A stretch of 64,000 nucleotides of DNA, taken from Gyromitra esculenta (Eukaryota > Ascomycota > Pezizomycetes > Pezizales > Discinaceae). Under the pieces are notes generated by a model, which searched no databases, was not told where the DNA came from, and saw only the letters and a program-made list of their open reading frames with translations. The translations under genes and the position numbers were made by a program. Shown here one piece after another: positions 1 through 13,300 of this stretch. How positions within the stretch are numbered: the first letter of the stretch is position 1; every line of letters begins with the position of its first letter. Where the stretch lies: the NCBI GenBank assembly GCA_038503075.1, contig JBCAML010000020.1, positions 1,178,001-1,242,000 of the forward strand. Reading direction: 5' to 3'.

Positions 1-2248
1 ATCGGCGGCCTAGTAGGTTTGTTAGTTTATACTACCAAACTTAGAGATGAAATCTAATTCCTTACCTTCTCAGAAATAGCATAGATGGTGGATTGAATGT
101 GTGTGGCGGGTGTCATCGGGATGATAGAACCGTCAACGATGCTCAAATTCTTGATGCCGTATACAAGCAAGTCTGAACTGACAACACCACCGTGTTCGCG
201 CCTCAACATGGAACAAGTAGAACTAGGGTGAGCGAAAGTTGGAACCAAAGACGCTCTAATTGCCGCCTTAATTTGGTCATCAGAAGAGAGCGCAGGGCTA
301 GGACTTGTGCAAACAGCGCCGAGCTCCTGGAGGGCAGGGGTTTGGTAGAGCTTCCAAATGAACTTAACTTGCTCCACCATGATGTCGAGATCGGCTGGGT
401 TAGAGAGAACACCATAATCGACTACGGGAGCGTTCCATGGGTTTGTTGAGTTAATGTTGATTGTTCCACGACTGTAGGGCTTCTCCAGACCAATAGCCAA
501 ACCGGATCCTCCCCCAAAAGCGATTTCCTGCACAGCAACCCGACCAGACACCATGTAGTTCGCAAGAAGCTCATTTTGTCGGTGATAACCCTCGACAACA
601 GTGGAATCAGCATTCTTGGGAAGGTAGTCGGCAGGGTTCTGGCGCTGAACGGAGCTGATGATACGGTTGGCGGTGCTCTCGGAACTAATATCGACAAGGG
701 TATTGAAAGCGACAGAATTTCCTCTGCTGATAGTGTACGGGCCCTCACGTTTGTCTACATAAAACTTCCACATCTCGGCGGCGAATGTTGCATTGGTGGT
801 AATGTTTGTTGGGTTAATGCTATAGTCCTTGGAAACTGAGATGGTCAGACTGAGAACATGCACAACAAGAGATGAGGGATTTCTTACAGGTTCCTCCGAC
901 ATAAAGGACTGGGTGGTCTTGGAAGTTCTTTCCTACACCGGGAAGATCAACGACTGTGTTAATTCCGAGACTTTTCAGAAGGTCCTTAGGGCCGATTCCA
1001 GACAACTGCAGAATCTGAGGTGTGTGAGCAACACCAGCTGCCATGACAACTTCCTTCTTGGCAGACACTTTGGTGACCGGGTCACTTGCGCTGGCAGCAA
1101 ACTTTGGGAAAAGGTCAGCATTCACAAATTTAAGCTCAGTGATAGTTACAGTTGCATGTTGAGTACCAACCTCGACGCCTGTTACTGTGGTCCCAGAGAG
1201 CACAAGCTTTGTCACAGTCCTACCTGTGATAAGATGGTAGTTGGGTCGTGTCTTGCTGATCTCATAGTAATTCCTTGCATAAGATCGAGTTTGGCTCACT
1301 GAATCTAGAGAGTTGGGAACCCAGAAAGCACCAATTGCGCTGCCATTTGCACCATCCTTGGGAATTTTGATGCCAAGCTGCTTGAAGGCGCGGAACCAAT
1401 TTTCTAAGTAAATCCTAGTTAGTTTGACCCTGTAGATAATGGTGCTAGTGTGTACATACTAACTGCCTGGTACTGGAAATTCGGGAAACTAGATTTTATC
1501 GGGCCCGAGGTGCCATGTGCGCTTGGGTCATATTCAATTCCAAACTCTGCCGCCATTTCAGGATGCGGAGGAGTAAACGTTTCGCTCTATATATAATTAG
1601 TTGAGAAAATCTACTTGAGTGTTTTCATATATAACCAACCTTTTTGAAATAAGGTAGCAATCCTGACCAACCCCATCCTGGATTACCTAGTCCCTCCCAA
1701 AGATCGTAGTCTCCAGAAGAACCTCTATCGAAGAACATACCATTCACTACAGTTCCTCCTCCAACAACATGGGCTGCAAGAAGGCTGTATGTGCGGTTGT
1801 TAATGCCCTTTTGGGGAATACATGTCATGTTGAACATGTATTTTTGGCCAGTACCACCAGCTCTCCCGGGAACCAGGACACCATCTTCTCGGTCGTCCCT
1901 AACAAAGAGTGTCAGCCAGAAGAACACACATGGAGACGCCAAGACAAGACAACCTACAAATTTCCGGATTCAATGACGAGCACAGTTTCTGGATGGATTG
2001 CGTCAGTAGCCGCAGCCAAAAGTAACGTAGCCGTGTTCCATGTGTTTTCTGGGGTACAAACTGGATGAATTCTCAGAAAGCCTGTCGGCAACGATCAGAC
2101 CACTCGTTCCTCCTCCAACAACTACATAGTCGTAGGAAGACAGTAGCGCGGTATCACGCCCAACAAGTTGTGCTCTTTCGATAGGTGACGCCAAAGTGAA
2201 GGAGGCCAGCGACAGCGCAGAGAGCAAAAAAGTTGACAATCCAGGCAT
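1..2248 (-). CDS. Secreted GMC (glucose-methanol-choline) FAD oxidoreductase, aryl-alcohol-oxidase-like; 3' end cut by window edge
   Basis: FAD-dependent alcohol/sugar oxidase or dehydrogenase of family AA3. Exons, read on the minus strand: 2248-2062, 1988-1958, 1898-1640, 1586-1460, 1403-888, 835-66 and 9-<1; reading phase is kept across all six introns, giving 633 residues before the window ends. The protein opens with a hydrophobic signal peptide ([21 protein letters not shown]), then the ADP-binding Rossmann motif [23 protein letters not shown] signature 1 reads [14 protein letters not shown] and signature 2 [17 protein letters not shown]. The two conserved C-terminal histidines appear in HPSSTCSM and in PATHIQS. 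The last visible exon encodes only AAD after EK, matching the usual end of the family, so only a short tail is missing. Secretion and oxidase chemistry follow from the family; the substrate (aryl alcohol, glucose or other) cannot be told. No neighbouring gene suggests a cluster. Confidence 0.93.
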
Positions 2249-2371
2249 TTTGAATAATGTGCGTGTTTTTAAACGAATGATGGTGAACCTAGTAGGGATT
2301 GAAAAGACAGGTAGGATATGATGGTGGTATGAAAGGATGAGTTGCTGGGAAAAAAGATTCTAAAGAGACAT

Positions 2372-2379
2372 ATTTATAA
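2372..2379 (-). promoter_or_regulatory. Candidate TATA box of the GMC oxidoreductase gene
   Basis: On the minus strand the sequence reads TTTATAAATA about 125 bases upstream of the ATG at 2248, a normal distance for a fungal TATA element. This is seen by eye only; the transcription start is not known. Confidence 0.4.
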
Positions 2380-3579
2380 AGGTTCGTGATAAAAATCATA
2401 GTTTAATACCCTGCGCCACGTTTCTGCACCGGGTATCGCGTGGGATTCGCGTGGGATTGGAAATAGTGGGGACTCTGGGAATTCTCGGATGTATCCCGGA
2501 GCGAGCAGGACCTTCATCTCTCAGACAACGGGTAGCAAGTGGAGGCATATAGAGAAGTAGCACCATTCTTGTGAATACCTGCAGCACCGTAGCATGTCTA
2601 GGGGTGGTGAGTTATTGAAAGGAACCGTGTGTTATTTTTTGCATACTCACTTCTTTACCACTTTTCCACATTGAGTTTATAGACATTGTTAAAGCGGTAC
2701 AATATTCTTAATAACAGACTAAACGAGAATGACGGGACGCTCCACTACAATATAAATCATCCCTAATTAAACTTGCCACGCAAGAGGCCTCGGGGCCCCC
2801 TAGTGGCTAATTTTTAGAAATTTGCTTCCTACTTAAGCATCCTCGCCCCTAGGTGTCGAGGCGGATACGTTATTGTAGGTGAGAGTTCTGAGAGTGTCAT
2901 GCGATGAGCTTTCAAACAGACAAGGGGTTCATTTCAGAGCAAAGGACCAGCTCGAAAGGTAGAATCCATGCACAGTTTTCGAAGGCTCTCGATCCCTACA
3001 TGGGGATATGATAAAGCCAAGCCTTAATCAATGCATATAGGCATACCAACACCCAATTTTATGAAATTTTTAGCGGATATACAGACTAGTGGTAATGCCA
3101 TGGTATGAGCACAAAACTGAAAGTCTAGGTACAAACCTAGTTTCGAGATAGATAATTGAGATTCACAGATTCACAGATAAACAACATATTTTTCACCCTA
3201 AAAAGACGTTTCTACGATCTAGGATGACTTGGTAGTTGACTTCTCTACAAGTCCACCATAAGGCACCATGCACCTCCTATCTTTGAAATTTGTCCTGGCT
3301 TGCAAAAATCAAGGAGAATACACCAGAATCTTGATAAGACAATCGATTCGTTAGTGCCCTTTTCAATTAGCCAGATCAGTAATTATCAAGACTTTAGCCA
3401 ACCAAAGACTACGCTAGTATGAATGAGGTGTTGAGGTACTATACAGCAGCTAAACCCTGGGTATATTTAGGGGGACAACTGCTTATCCCAGTATGTAATG
3501 AGACGCCACATTGTAAAGTACCTGTTGGCAAGGACCCAATTGAACATACGAGAGTAGAACCTACTTCTTGACAAGAATA

Positions 3580-3678
3580 CGAACCGAAAAGCAGGGGTGT
3601 GTGGGTGTGGCTTTGGATGCTACGGGATCGGGACGTTGGTTCTGCAGCGGAAAGCCATGCATCCCTGCTTTCGGTTCG
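3580..3678. repeat. Short inverted repeat around a 66-bp spacer
   Basis: The left arm at 3580-3596 (CGAACCGAAAAGCAGGG) and the right arm at 3663-3678 are reverse complements apart from a one-base indel. The spacer is richer in G and C than its surroundings. It could be the remnant of a small inverted-repeat element or a hairpin; no target-site duplication is evident. Confidence 0.45.
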
Positions 3679-6600
3679 GATGCTCGCCTACGAGTAGCAC
3701 TAGCGGTTTAAGATTTAGCATTATGCCAGACTCTGAACCGGGCTGGCTCTCTACCTCTCACCGCTATAAGCATATCCCTAAAGGTATTTCTCCTAAGCCA
3801 CACTCTATTCCGACTTCCTGGCGTCAGTCGGCTCCAGTAGGTAATTACTAGCTACAAATAGTTAGGACCTACAGACTGCAGTAGCAAATACGTAAGATTT
3901 ACGGCGGCTGTTACAGTTTGATCTCCCACCATTATCCCCCTTAGCACCATGCTTAGTGGTAAAGTCACCAAGACCAAGAAAGCGGAAGCCTCGTTGTGAT
4001 CAATGGTATATGTATAGATACTAGCATCTATATAAGCTATTATCACAGTCCAGTGACTAGATCCGTTTATTCGTTTATGAGCCCCAGCATAAATTTTTAG
4101 CTAAGAAAGAAGAGAGCGTAACGGGCACCGATGCATGGAAAATTATAGACACATAACGTAACAAGAGGATTCTAACGCGTCTAAATAGAAATAAAAATAA
4201 AAACGCGATTTAGTCACTTAGTACTAAAAGGAAAGAAGAAACGAAATAGCAGGGTCAATAGCTATAGCCCTCTTATTTGTACTCAACTGCAAGCGTGGTC
4301 GTAAGAATCGGAAAAGGCGCGCGGCCGCACCATTGTTGTACAGATATATGAAGACAAGGATCTGGATCAAAGCCCTCCGGTTTTTGCGTTACCCATGTGC
4401 ACCTCTCGAGCAGAAAGGATCACTTCTTGCACTAGATTCGGTTTAGTATGTGGATCTGACTGTTGCTCGATACATGTAGTTATCAGGTGAATATAGCTAT
4501 GACCTGCGCGATAGCTGCAAGCTGGGAAGCTTTTTATCACGGACATTTTGATACACCATTTCCACGCACACTCCTCCTTGCTCGCTAAAATCATATCGGC
4601 ATTCTCAGTCAGTGAAAAGAGGTCTTTTAGAATCCGCATCTTCAAAATATTGATTTATATGGCCTGTTATTGCATACATCACGTAACACCAAACAGAAAT
4701 TAATCATTCTTGTCTCTATCCCGAGGCTGTTTGCTTTTAAGTACATGTATATGTACGATGTACGTACGAGGGAAAAAACACGTACTGACCGCCTCAAAAC
4801 TTCATTTGGTATATCTGTGATTATAACAGTAGAAACTCGGCCCTAAGTATTGTACATGTAGATAGCAGATGATTTATTTGTCTCTTCTTGGACCACATGT
4901 TATGCGTTATGATGTTCGGCAGTTTGAGAAATCTACGATAGGAATTGAAGTGCCGGTAGCTACATGTAACTGAACCCAAGATTCGGAAAACGTGGTTCGG
5001 CTGCTCCCTTAATATTTTATAAGAGTCTTATGGCACCATCCGAACTTTCAAGACACGGACATAGGGGAAAAGAAAAAAGGCAGCATCCGTACTCGCTTCG
5101 TTTCGGATCTCGGATGTAGAAATTAGTAAACAGTACCGTTGAGGAAAGGAGCATCCCCGAATCTCTTGGCTAGAGAACATATTGCAAGGCCAAGCAATTA
5201 AGTTGCCTAGTCGCCTGCACTATACTATTTCCGAAACAAAAGAAGCAACAGAGTCGAGACACTATTAATAAACTTTAGTTGGGGAACCCAGAACGTCCGA
5301 AATTTGAAGACATACATGTATATTCCCTCACGGTGCAATCGTGTTTGCTTATTCTACGCAAAAATTCCCACAAAACAGCCTAAAACATGCAAGGCCTTAT
5401 TTTGGCCAAAAGAGGCCCTTTTTTTAATTTTTACCGAGGAATAGCATCTGGTTGTAAAAACGGCCTGTGTGGATGTTCAAACGAGATCGAAGCCAACGAT
5501 TATGTATGTAACAGCAAGATTCTAGTCAGGAGCCAAGATACGGGAGGACCTACTTGTCCATTATCTTGGTATGAGGGGGTCTCACGCTTATCCTTGACCA
5601 ATTCAGCATTCGATAGCACACACTGTGTGGAAGCTTTCCCATTGCCCCGGTAGGAGATAAAGACAGCTTATGCATCCAAGTTCTCGAACCTGTCAATAAC
5701 ACGGCTCCGGGAAACACCCCACGTGTAGACGAACAAGAGTTCATCAATAGGTAGCCGAGCTTTTGGGACCTATTTGAGATATCCAGATTCCTTGCGTAAC
5801 AGTTGAACTCTGCCATATCGAACACTGGTCACTTGGTAACTCGATATTCAAGCAAAAGTGGCGAGGACTGGAAATACAGTGCAAGGGACAAAAGGAAGTG
5901 TCTGGAATAGTATCGGAGGAATGAACAGACGAAACGATTGCGTTCTAAGACAGTCTTCACTCCACACGATCACGACTTTCACTTACATGGCGTTAAACTG
6001 ACGCCTGCTCGGCCATTATCATCCAAGATGCCCCTAGGCTGGCGCCTGCTTCATCCATTACTCTAGTGCTGACCTGTCTAGAGAAAAAACAGCATGCTGT
6101 GATGTGAAGGAAGAAAAGAAAAGAAAGGTGCTCGCTTCTCCTGTAACGTACTCTGTCGATTCTTCCCACCCGTATTTCTCCTGATACAGGAATCAAAAAA
6201 TGTCACATCTGTACCCGGGTTTTCAGATACCTGCAGCTGTAGAAGCGGCCAACCCCCAACTCCCCGAGGGGGCAGGTGCATATGTATACAAGAAAGATAA
6301 GTTCTAGCCTATAGAGGTGGTACTAGTAGCACATACAGTACCTCACTAAGCATGCTTGCTTGCGAAGGAGCTGAACCCGCCTGATTTAAGCGATTTTTTA
6401 GACGACTTTATCTCTATTTCGGCAACTTACCAGTAGGAGCATCGCTACAGCACTCTATTGCCTTCTTTTGTATAGATGGTGCTCGGATCGCGATTTTAAT
6501 GAGATGCATGACAAGATCAGTATGTTCGCAATTCGACTCGCGCAAAGTCGACCACGCTGATTTCCAATTGATCTCGAAATCTGCTGCTCCTCGAAAAGAT

Positions 6601-6866
6601 CGAGTTTTTGACGACTATATTGGTCCTTATAACGTAACGGTATATGAACCGCGAGTTCGATGGGAGGTCCGTGAATTACTAATTTCAGACCTAGAGAAAT
6701 TTTGGAACCCTGTTTGATTTCGAGCCAAAACCCGCCACACCAGGAACCTGCTTCCAAGACCAAATTCTGATATCATACAAAGCATTTATGCATATATTCC
6801 GGGTGATGTGGAAGGGCGGGCCAGTGATTAATTCCTCGGTCGGTACGCGTATCAGGTCTAGTCTCA

Positions 6867-6876
6867 GGAATATATA
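6867..6876 (+). promoter_or_regulatory. Candidate TATA box of the rhodopsin-like gene
   Basis: AATATATAGA lies about 160 bases before the ATG at 7033. An A-rich CAAAAACAAAAAC tract follows at 6908-6930 and probably lies in the leader. Position and composition are the only evidence. Confidence 0.35.
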
Positions 6877-7032
6877 GATACTTGGAAGTAACTCTAGCAG
6901 CCTTCACAAAAAAAACAAAAACAAAAACAATTCAAGAGAGAACTTTCTAAAGCCAATGTCCGACATCTGGAAAGATCCGGCCCAAAGGTTTTTGTCTCGA
7001 TTCTAATCTGTCTTTGTACAAACGGAAGCGTT

Positions 7033-8594
7033 ATGGCAGCAAACTGGCCAACGCCCAACTATGTCGATCCGCCAACCCGAGCACCTATGGTGGTGGGCGT
7101 CAACACGGGCATGATTTGCGCTTCACTCTTCTTTGTGTGCTTACGAAGCTTCACAAGGTTCAAGCTCACCGCAATTGGCGCTGATGATATTCTGATATGC
7201 GTCGCATGGGTGGGCCAAAAGAAACCCTCCATTTGCGCACAGTTTTTGAGAAAAACGGTGGTTCTGACGCTCTATTCTGCCTCTAGTTATTTTCATTCGC
7301 AATGACCTTTTGCATTGCTCTCGGTAAGTTTGGAGTTCTTCGTAACTTCCTCGAGTTCGCTTTTTACTAACCAGTTTAATAGCAACAAAATATGGTTCTG
7401 GAAGGCACATATGGGATATTCCACCTCCCTGGTTTAACACAAACGGAAAGGTATTTCTAGGCTTTGAGTGAGGTGATTCACGGCAGGTGCTGATACTCTA
7501 TGGTTACAATAGCTAGCTTATGCGTTCACGGCCTTCTACAATCCGACTCTCTTGATGACAAAAGTTTCGATACTCACGTTCTATTTGAATAAACTGGGCA
7601 CCGAAAGAGGATTCCGAAGGATCTGCTGGGGGGTTATGTGTTATGTTATTTGCAGCAGCACGTCCATCTTCTTTGCAAACATTTTTCAGTGCAGACCCAT
7701 AGCAGGTGGATGGAATAGACAGCTTCCTGGGCGTAAATGCATCAACGTAAGAACGACTCTCCATTTGATGGTCTCTGTTTTTTTGTTTTTTTGTAGCTGA
7801 TTTTTCTTTGCAGACCACACCACTTTACTACTTTTCGGGAGCAAACAATCTTGTCACCGATATAGTACTGCTCTTTCTTCCAATGCCAATCATCTGGAAA
7901 CTCAAACTACCAATCAGGCAGAAGATAGGCTTGGTCTTTGTCTTCTCAATGGGCGCTTTGTGAGTTTGCTCTAAATTGTATTTTTCACACCGCTTTTTTC
8001 TGGTTCGCTAATATGATTTTTCTAGCGTAACTGGCGTCAGTATTATTCGCATTCACATGGTGTCGATCGCAGTTACCAGTAATGATCTACCCTGTGAGTA
8101 ATTGACTTGTGCATAGACATAATCGTACTTCTTTATTTCAACTAACGTGAAAAACTCACATAGGGGACGGTGCCGTTTCCTCTACCTGGTCCGCAGTCGA
8201 GCTCAACGTCGCAATCATCTGTGCCTGCATGCCAGCATTCAAGCAGTTTCTATCTTGGGTAGCACCGGGAATACTAGGATCTACAATAAAAAAGAGCCAA
8301 TACTACGGCCCTGGAGGAAGCAGTGGAGGACTCAAGTATCACGATGGGACAAATGGGCGGAAGAGCGTTCACGGACTAAAATCTACACGCGCGGCCGGGC
8401 CTCACACCACAACAATAACTGCGACCCACCACGACGGAGATAGCGAGGAGTACATTATGCATGACCTTAATGATGCTCGTTCAGGGGGCTCGGGGTCGAA
8501 TTCGGGTATCAGTAAGACGGTGGAGGTAATGGTGGAATCGGAAGAGCTGAAGGATGATATTCCCCAAACTACCGATGGTGGGAAAAATTGGTAG
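7033..8594 (+). CDS. Fungal rhodopsin-domain (Pth11/SAT5-like) seven-transmembrane protein
   Basis: Seven exons fit the splice signals and keep frame: 7033-7209, 7287-7323, 7383-7450, 7513-7746, 7814-7959, 8026-8093, 8164-8594 (386 residues). The start ATG is followed by a short extracellular N-terminus, then hydrophobic segments typical of the large fungal integral membrane family related to Pth11 and satratoxin-cluster SAT5. Hallmarks are GADDILICVAW after the first helix, the KYGSGRHIWDIPP loop, TKVSILTFYLNKL, a Cys-containing stretch (IFQCRPIAGGWN), and the late helix STWSAVELNVAIICACMPA. The C-terminus is long, hydrophilic and rich in Gly, Ser and Asp, presumably cytoplasmic. No CFEM domain precedes the helices. 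Relatives are thought to act as surface receptors or to sit in secondary-metabolite clusters, but no biosynthetic gene is nearby, so ligand and role are open. Helices were judged by eye. Confidence 0.9.
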
Positions 8595-11500
8595 GCCCTA
8601 AACAAGGTTGGCCTACGTCCATATCTTCTAATAGATCATATTATTGTTTCATTTGTCAGGTAATTTTTCATGAATTCGGCGTTATGACAAACTCGCATCT
8701 TTGTCCGTAATGATCCTGCAATGTACGTACGCGTTATCAAATTAAAGTAGATATTAACATTTATTTATCTACTTCTGTTAACTGCCACTAAGAAATTGTG
8801 ACAAACAACCACCATATAATGTGATATACAACTAATAGTTCCTATCTATACCTAAGGGTATACCGAGGGGCCCGAGACATTAAGCATGGGAGGCAATCCC
8901 GCTCCTAGGAAGCGCTGAGTACTAAACTCCAGTTCAAGGATCAGACACACACCGCTACGATGACCCGGCGAAGCGATGCAAAACCAAAGTATCCCGACAA
9001 AGAGTGACACTACAGAAATCGAAGCCGAAAATAAAGCTTAGCAGAGACATATATGTAATTCAGTGCTGCAGTGCTGCAGTACCTTCTTAGCCCTGGTTCA
9101 GGCCTTACATGATAAATTCAATCATCACCCTATATAGTCGAAAGGCCTAGGAGGTATCCAAGCCTCATTTCGATCTAGGATAGACCTAGGAACTCATACA
9201 ATTAACACTATCTTCTCTATTGCATCAATACCTTTCATCTCATTGATCTCATCTCCTGGCTCGCCCACTCGTATGTTTATCACCCTCCCACAGGATCACC
9301 TGTTCGAACCGAACCAAAGCTACGGGTTTGAATCGTCTTGGCTTGTGGGGGGTTAGGCATGGAGAATTCTGAATTAGGCATGGAGCTATAAAATCGAGTG
9401 AGTTCTAGCGATATTACGGCGTCCGGAGCAAGGTTCTCTAGACAATGTCTCTAGCATTTCAAGACATGAAAAATCCCATATGCGAGTTTAATGAACAGAA
9501 GCACCTGTTGACGGGGTACTTTGGAAAGTGCTTGGGAATCTAAAAGGACATACCGATGTCGATGCATACAGATATTAGTTCACTATATGATTATTAGCGT
9601 CTTGGGTCGGGTTAGGATGGTGGGGGTGTAGGCTGTTTGAGACACAGGCTTGCATGCGCCCTAGTCAGCGGCGCCCACCCGAGTCGCCAAGGCTCTGGGG
9701 TACCGAACCGCGTGTAACGGGGTGCAAAGTCTCAAACGCCACAACCGTAGTTCCACGCGATTCACAGAGACTAAGAAACCCAAACTCGCCGGAACAAGGA
9801 AACACAAAAGCCCGGAGACGCCACTGCTGTCACCCCAGGGAATGTGGACACCCCAACACCCCTCTGAACCACTTTTATAAAAGCTACTTCGCGCTGCCGA
9901 ACTTTCTCGAAGCCTCCCCTGCAGCTAATTCCATGGGGGGTGCTAGACATTGAATCAGTTAATGTACCGTTCTTCGCATGGACAGGCGGTCATATCTACG
10001 TTCGAGCGTTCTAGGGTATGCAAACGTCTCCCTCTACAGCTAAAGCTGAAGCTTACAGACATCCCTTGGCAGTAACACAAGATGGAACCTACAAGGCAAC
10101 CCAATTTTTGGTATGCGATCCACGGAATTGTCTGGCAATGGAGTGGCATGACCCTGACTGATTCCACTAAATAATGATATCGCCCACAAATCCCGAGTTA
10201 GGAGCTCGAGTATTGAAAACCGGGTCTCCCCAAAACTTATATTGCATGACACATGCTATGGCCACTCCCAAAGAAAAAAGAGTAAATATCAGATGAACGG
10301 GATCTATTCGGGGACTTTCGGGAACTTTCGAGTGCGCATAGAAGCCGTGCACGCATGAAAATCGGCTGTTGAAATCTGAAGCCAGTCTATAGTGATACCA
10401 TAACCTCCTCCTGTTCGATGCACTTATTAATCGCTCACAGTAACGGAATACGGTTAATCGAATCTCGAAAAGTAGGTCGAGGCTCAAGTGGGAATATTTG
10501 AAATTACTGTGCCAGAGGTGCTCAGGTCCAAGCTGAGGAATACTCGAATGGCTATGTCGATTAGCTGTGAACTAGGCATCCAAGACCACTTTTCAGGTAG
10601 TATTGCAAGCTAGTCCAGAGTGTCATTCCTATCAAAAGATATCTCGTAGGTCTAGATCCACAAACTAAAACACAGTACGAGAAAATGGGGTGAATCTGCT
10701 ATTGTATTGTTAGGAAATGCAAGCTTGATTCTGGAGAATTACCGTATTTACGCTAGGAATCCAGTATTGCATCAGCATTTTTCAGAATGCCGCACATACG
10801 CAATACCAATTGCACCCCCTTTCTTGATACCATAGTCTATTAAACCTAGTAGCAATTACCATGCGAGAAAGCGAAATATATTAGAAGAGTAAACGTCTAG
10901 AAACAGATTATCTCGAGGACGCGTTGAATGATCACCAGTTGATCATGATCGCTACGAATAAATATTTTTTATAAATCTCAACTAAGAAGAGATGTTTGGA
11001 ACATCTAGACAAGTCTCGGTTTAGAGTCCCTCCTCGCTAGAATACAGTGTCTGAGAAGACGACAGGGAGAGTTGTCTCTCCATAAGCAAGCCACCGATCC
11101 TTGATTTATCATCTAGAACAGTCCCGTAGAAGCTGAGCAAATGCAGACCGCTGCCAAGAGGGGGCATCTGGGATACTATCCTAACAACAGAGGGTAGTAG
11201 GCGAGTTTTCTCTGCAAACAGACCCCAACACTCTCAGCTGGGCCGATTTCCCCTCGGTTTTGGCGTAAATCGATCCTTCAAGAGGTATAGTATTCCAGAC
11301 GTCTCCTCTCGGCAGCGTTCTATATTTCACCAGCTTCTACGGTATCTAAGCTTACGGTAAGACATTCAGAAAAAGATCTTTAACTACCAGCCGTTAACGG
11401 GACATAATTACACCCTCGACTTGTACTCCAGAAATATTATACGTTACGGTGACACACACCGCATTTTCTAGTAACTATACACGTGTATTGACTTCCTCAC

Positions 11501-13300
11501 GTGTATTATACTATTAAATTTTGATGTAGGACCAGCAGTACCGGTTTGTGGGTTCAACAAATATCCAGCTTGATATCTAGCAGTTCTGAAATACTTGAGT
11601 CGAGCTCGAGCCCCCCTAACACAGGCTTCATAGCTGGTGGATATTCTTACTGACAAGCGTGGGTTTGTATGCTCGCCGCTTCACCCTCACGCCTCAACAG
11701 ATAGTGCTTGTGAGCAAGACATACTTAGTTTATAGAACTAGGGGGCGACAGAGAGTAATCACTACGTCGTATTCTTCCCCGAATTTCTTGAGTGCCAGAG
11801 AAAGATAAGCCCCTATACCAAAAGGAGATCTGGTTCTAAGTGGGGAGATGCTTCACTCAGCTCATCGGGCAGTACATGGTTATCGGGGCCGCTGAATTTA
11901 ACATACCACTTCTGGGAGCATCGCTGTGGTGATACCATTTAGCTATAAGTTCCATACTATTTTCAGGCCCCTAAGTCCAAGCTACTACCACGCTCAAAAA
12001 GAAATCCTAGGCTAAACCTAGGTCTATATCCAAGTCTTGAGTACTAAGAAACTTCTCCAGTAACTAAGCTCAAAAACTAAGTCCGCCACAAACCCGAGTG
12101 ATATCCTATGACAAATCACACACATCTTCATGCCCAACCAGCTACAAGTACAGTAAAACCACCCAGAACAAACCGCGCTCATCAACCCAAAAAATCCATT
12201 ATATCAAAATACCCATTCAGTCCTTCTCAACCTTCCAACCCATACAGCACCGCCAAAAACACCGCCGGCCAACCTCCGCATTAGCTCGTTATAAACCCCT
12301 CCAGCAGCATCTGCGCCACAACTTCACCACCCCGCCATACCCTCCCTCCACTGCACCACCCAGCAGGTGCAGAGCACCACCGTGCTCATCGCACTCCGCC
12401 AAGTAAGCTACTAACGGCGATAGAGCCACCGAGTCTGATGGTGGGGGGTAGTTCCACGAGCGCCTTGTTTGGTCTCGCCGTGGGGTGGGCGTTGTTGGCA
12501 AGGATGAATGTGGGTCAGGGCTGTGGCTGTGGCTCGAGATGGTGATTGTCTATGTGGAGGGGGAGGGGGGTTGACTGGTGAGGTGAAGTGAGGTGAGATG
12601 AGGGGGGGAGGGTTGACGGTGGTGGGGTTTGCGGAGGTTGCATATTCTGGATTGGAAATCGACGGTGATGGAGTCGCTGGATAGGTTGGGGTTAGGACAC
12701 TGGGTATTGGAGAGGATGCGGAGGGTGAGAGCGAGGCTGTTGGATGTTGCGGTGTAGTGGAGTGTTAAAGAAGTGGGGGGGGGCGGAGAGATGCTCACAA
12801 GCCTGTATTATGGTAGATATTGCACTGAAAAGGTATTCTGCGGTGTGTGGGATTCTGATAGTGAAGTCTGTCTCATCGCCCAGTAGGAGATGCAAATAGA
12901 GGCCCAGATGTTACACGGGAACGCTCACAGCTGTCTACCCAGAAGAGTAGGTGGGGCTGATTTACCCCTCGTATGCATAGCTGTATCCAAAAATACCTGG
13001 CTGCTCAGAGCCGAGGAGTGTTTCTAGAATTTGAGAGGACAGGTTGCTAGATTTTAAGCTCTCTGAGATTAGGATTCTATCGTCTCTATATCGTTATATT
13101 GACCAAACCCGCACCCTCTCCACGAAACCAAAAAGCCCAGTTACTCATCGTGTCCTATTCAATTTATCTCCTCATCTCTCTCTATAAAAAAACACCCAAA
13201 CATACATATAGCTCAGCAACAGTACAGTAGCAATACAAGAATACAGGAACACATTCCAGCAGAATTACCATCCTATTATCCATTCTAGTCCTCCCCCCAC
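8595..13300. other. Intergenic stretch, no supported gene
   Basis: About 4.7 kb without a gene I can support. The patch 9650-9950 is more GC-rich and holds TGTAACGGGG followed by a TATAAAA box about 160 bases later, which resembles the start of some fungal LTRs, but no end or second copy was found. At 12420-12520 a short frame encodes a hydrophobic stretch (SALFGLAVGWALLAR) like the tail of a GPI-anchored protein, but no upstream exon could be joined to it. TACCGTATTTAC near 10739 matches the tip of the inverted-repeat element at 41353. Confidence 0.55.

Larger units (their letters stand above)
2249..7032. other. Intergenic stretch, no supported gene
   Basis: About 4.8 kb between the GMC gene and the rhodopsin-like gene. 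Only short open frames occur, mostly without ATG, on both strands and without recognisable domains. It contains the TATA box listed separately, one short inverted repeat (3580-3678), and palindromic ACGT/ACATGT-rich patches near 4741-4770. No tRNA, LTR or transposase could be recognised. Confidence 0.6.

Noticed and set aside
9236..9345. tRNA B-box-like GATTCAAACCC (minus) and GTTCGAACC (plus)
   Set aside because: No A box at the right distance and no cloverleaf could be drawn on either strand.
9713..9955. LTR-like start TGTAACGGGG with downstream TATAAAA
   Set aside because: No matching end, no second copy, no internal retroelement genes; too weak to list as a mobile element.
12098..12900. 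Frames suggesting a GPI-type hydrophobic tail (SALFGLAVGWALLAR) and flanking GT-rich DNA
   Set aside because: No secretion signal, no exon that can be joined with normal intron length, and composition-driven frames on both strands.
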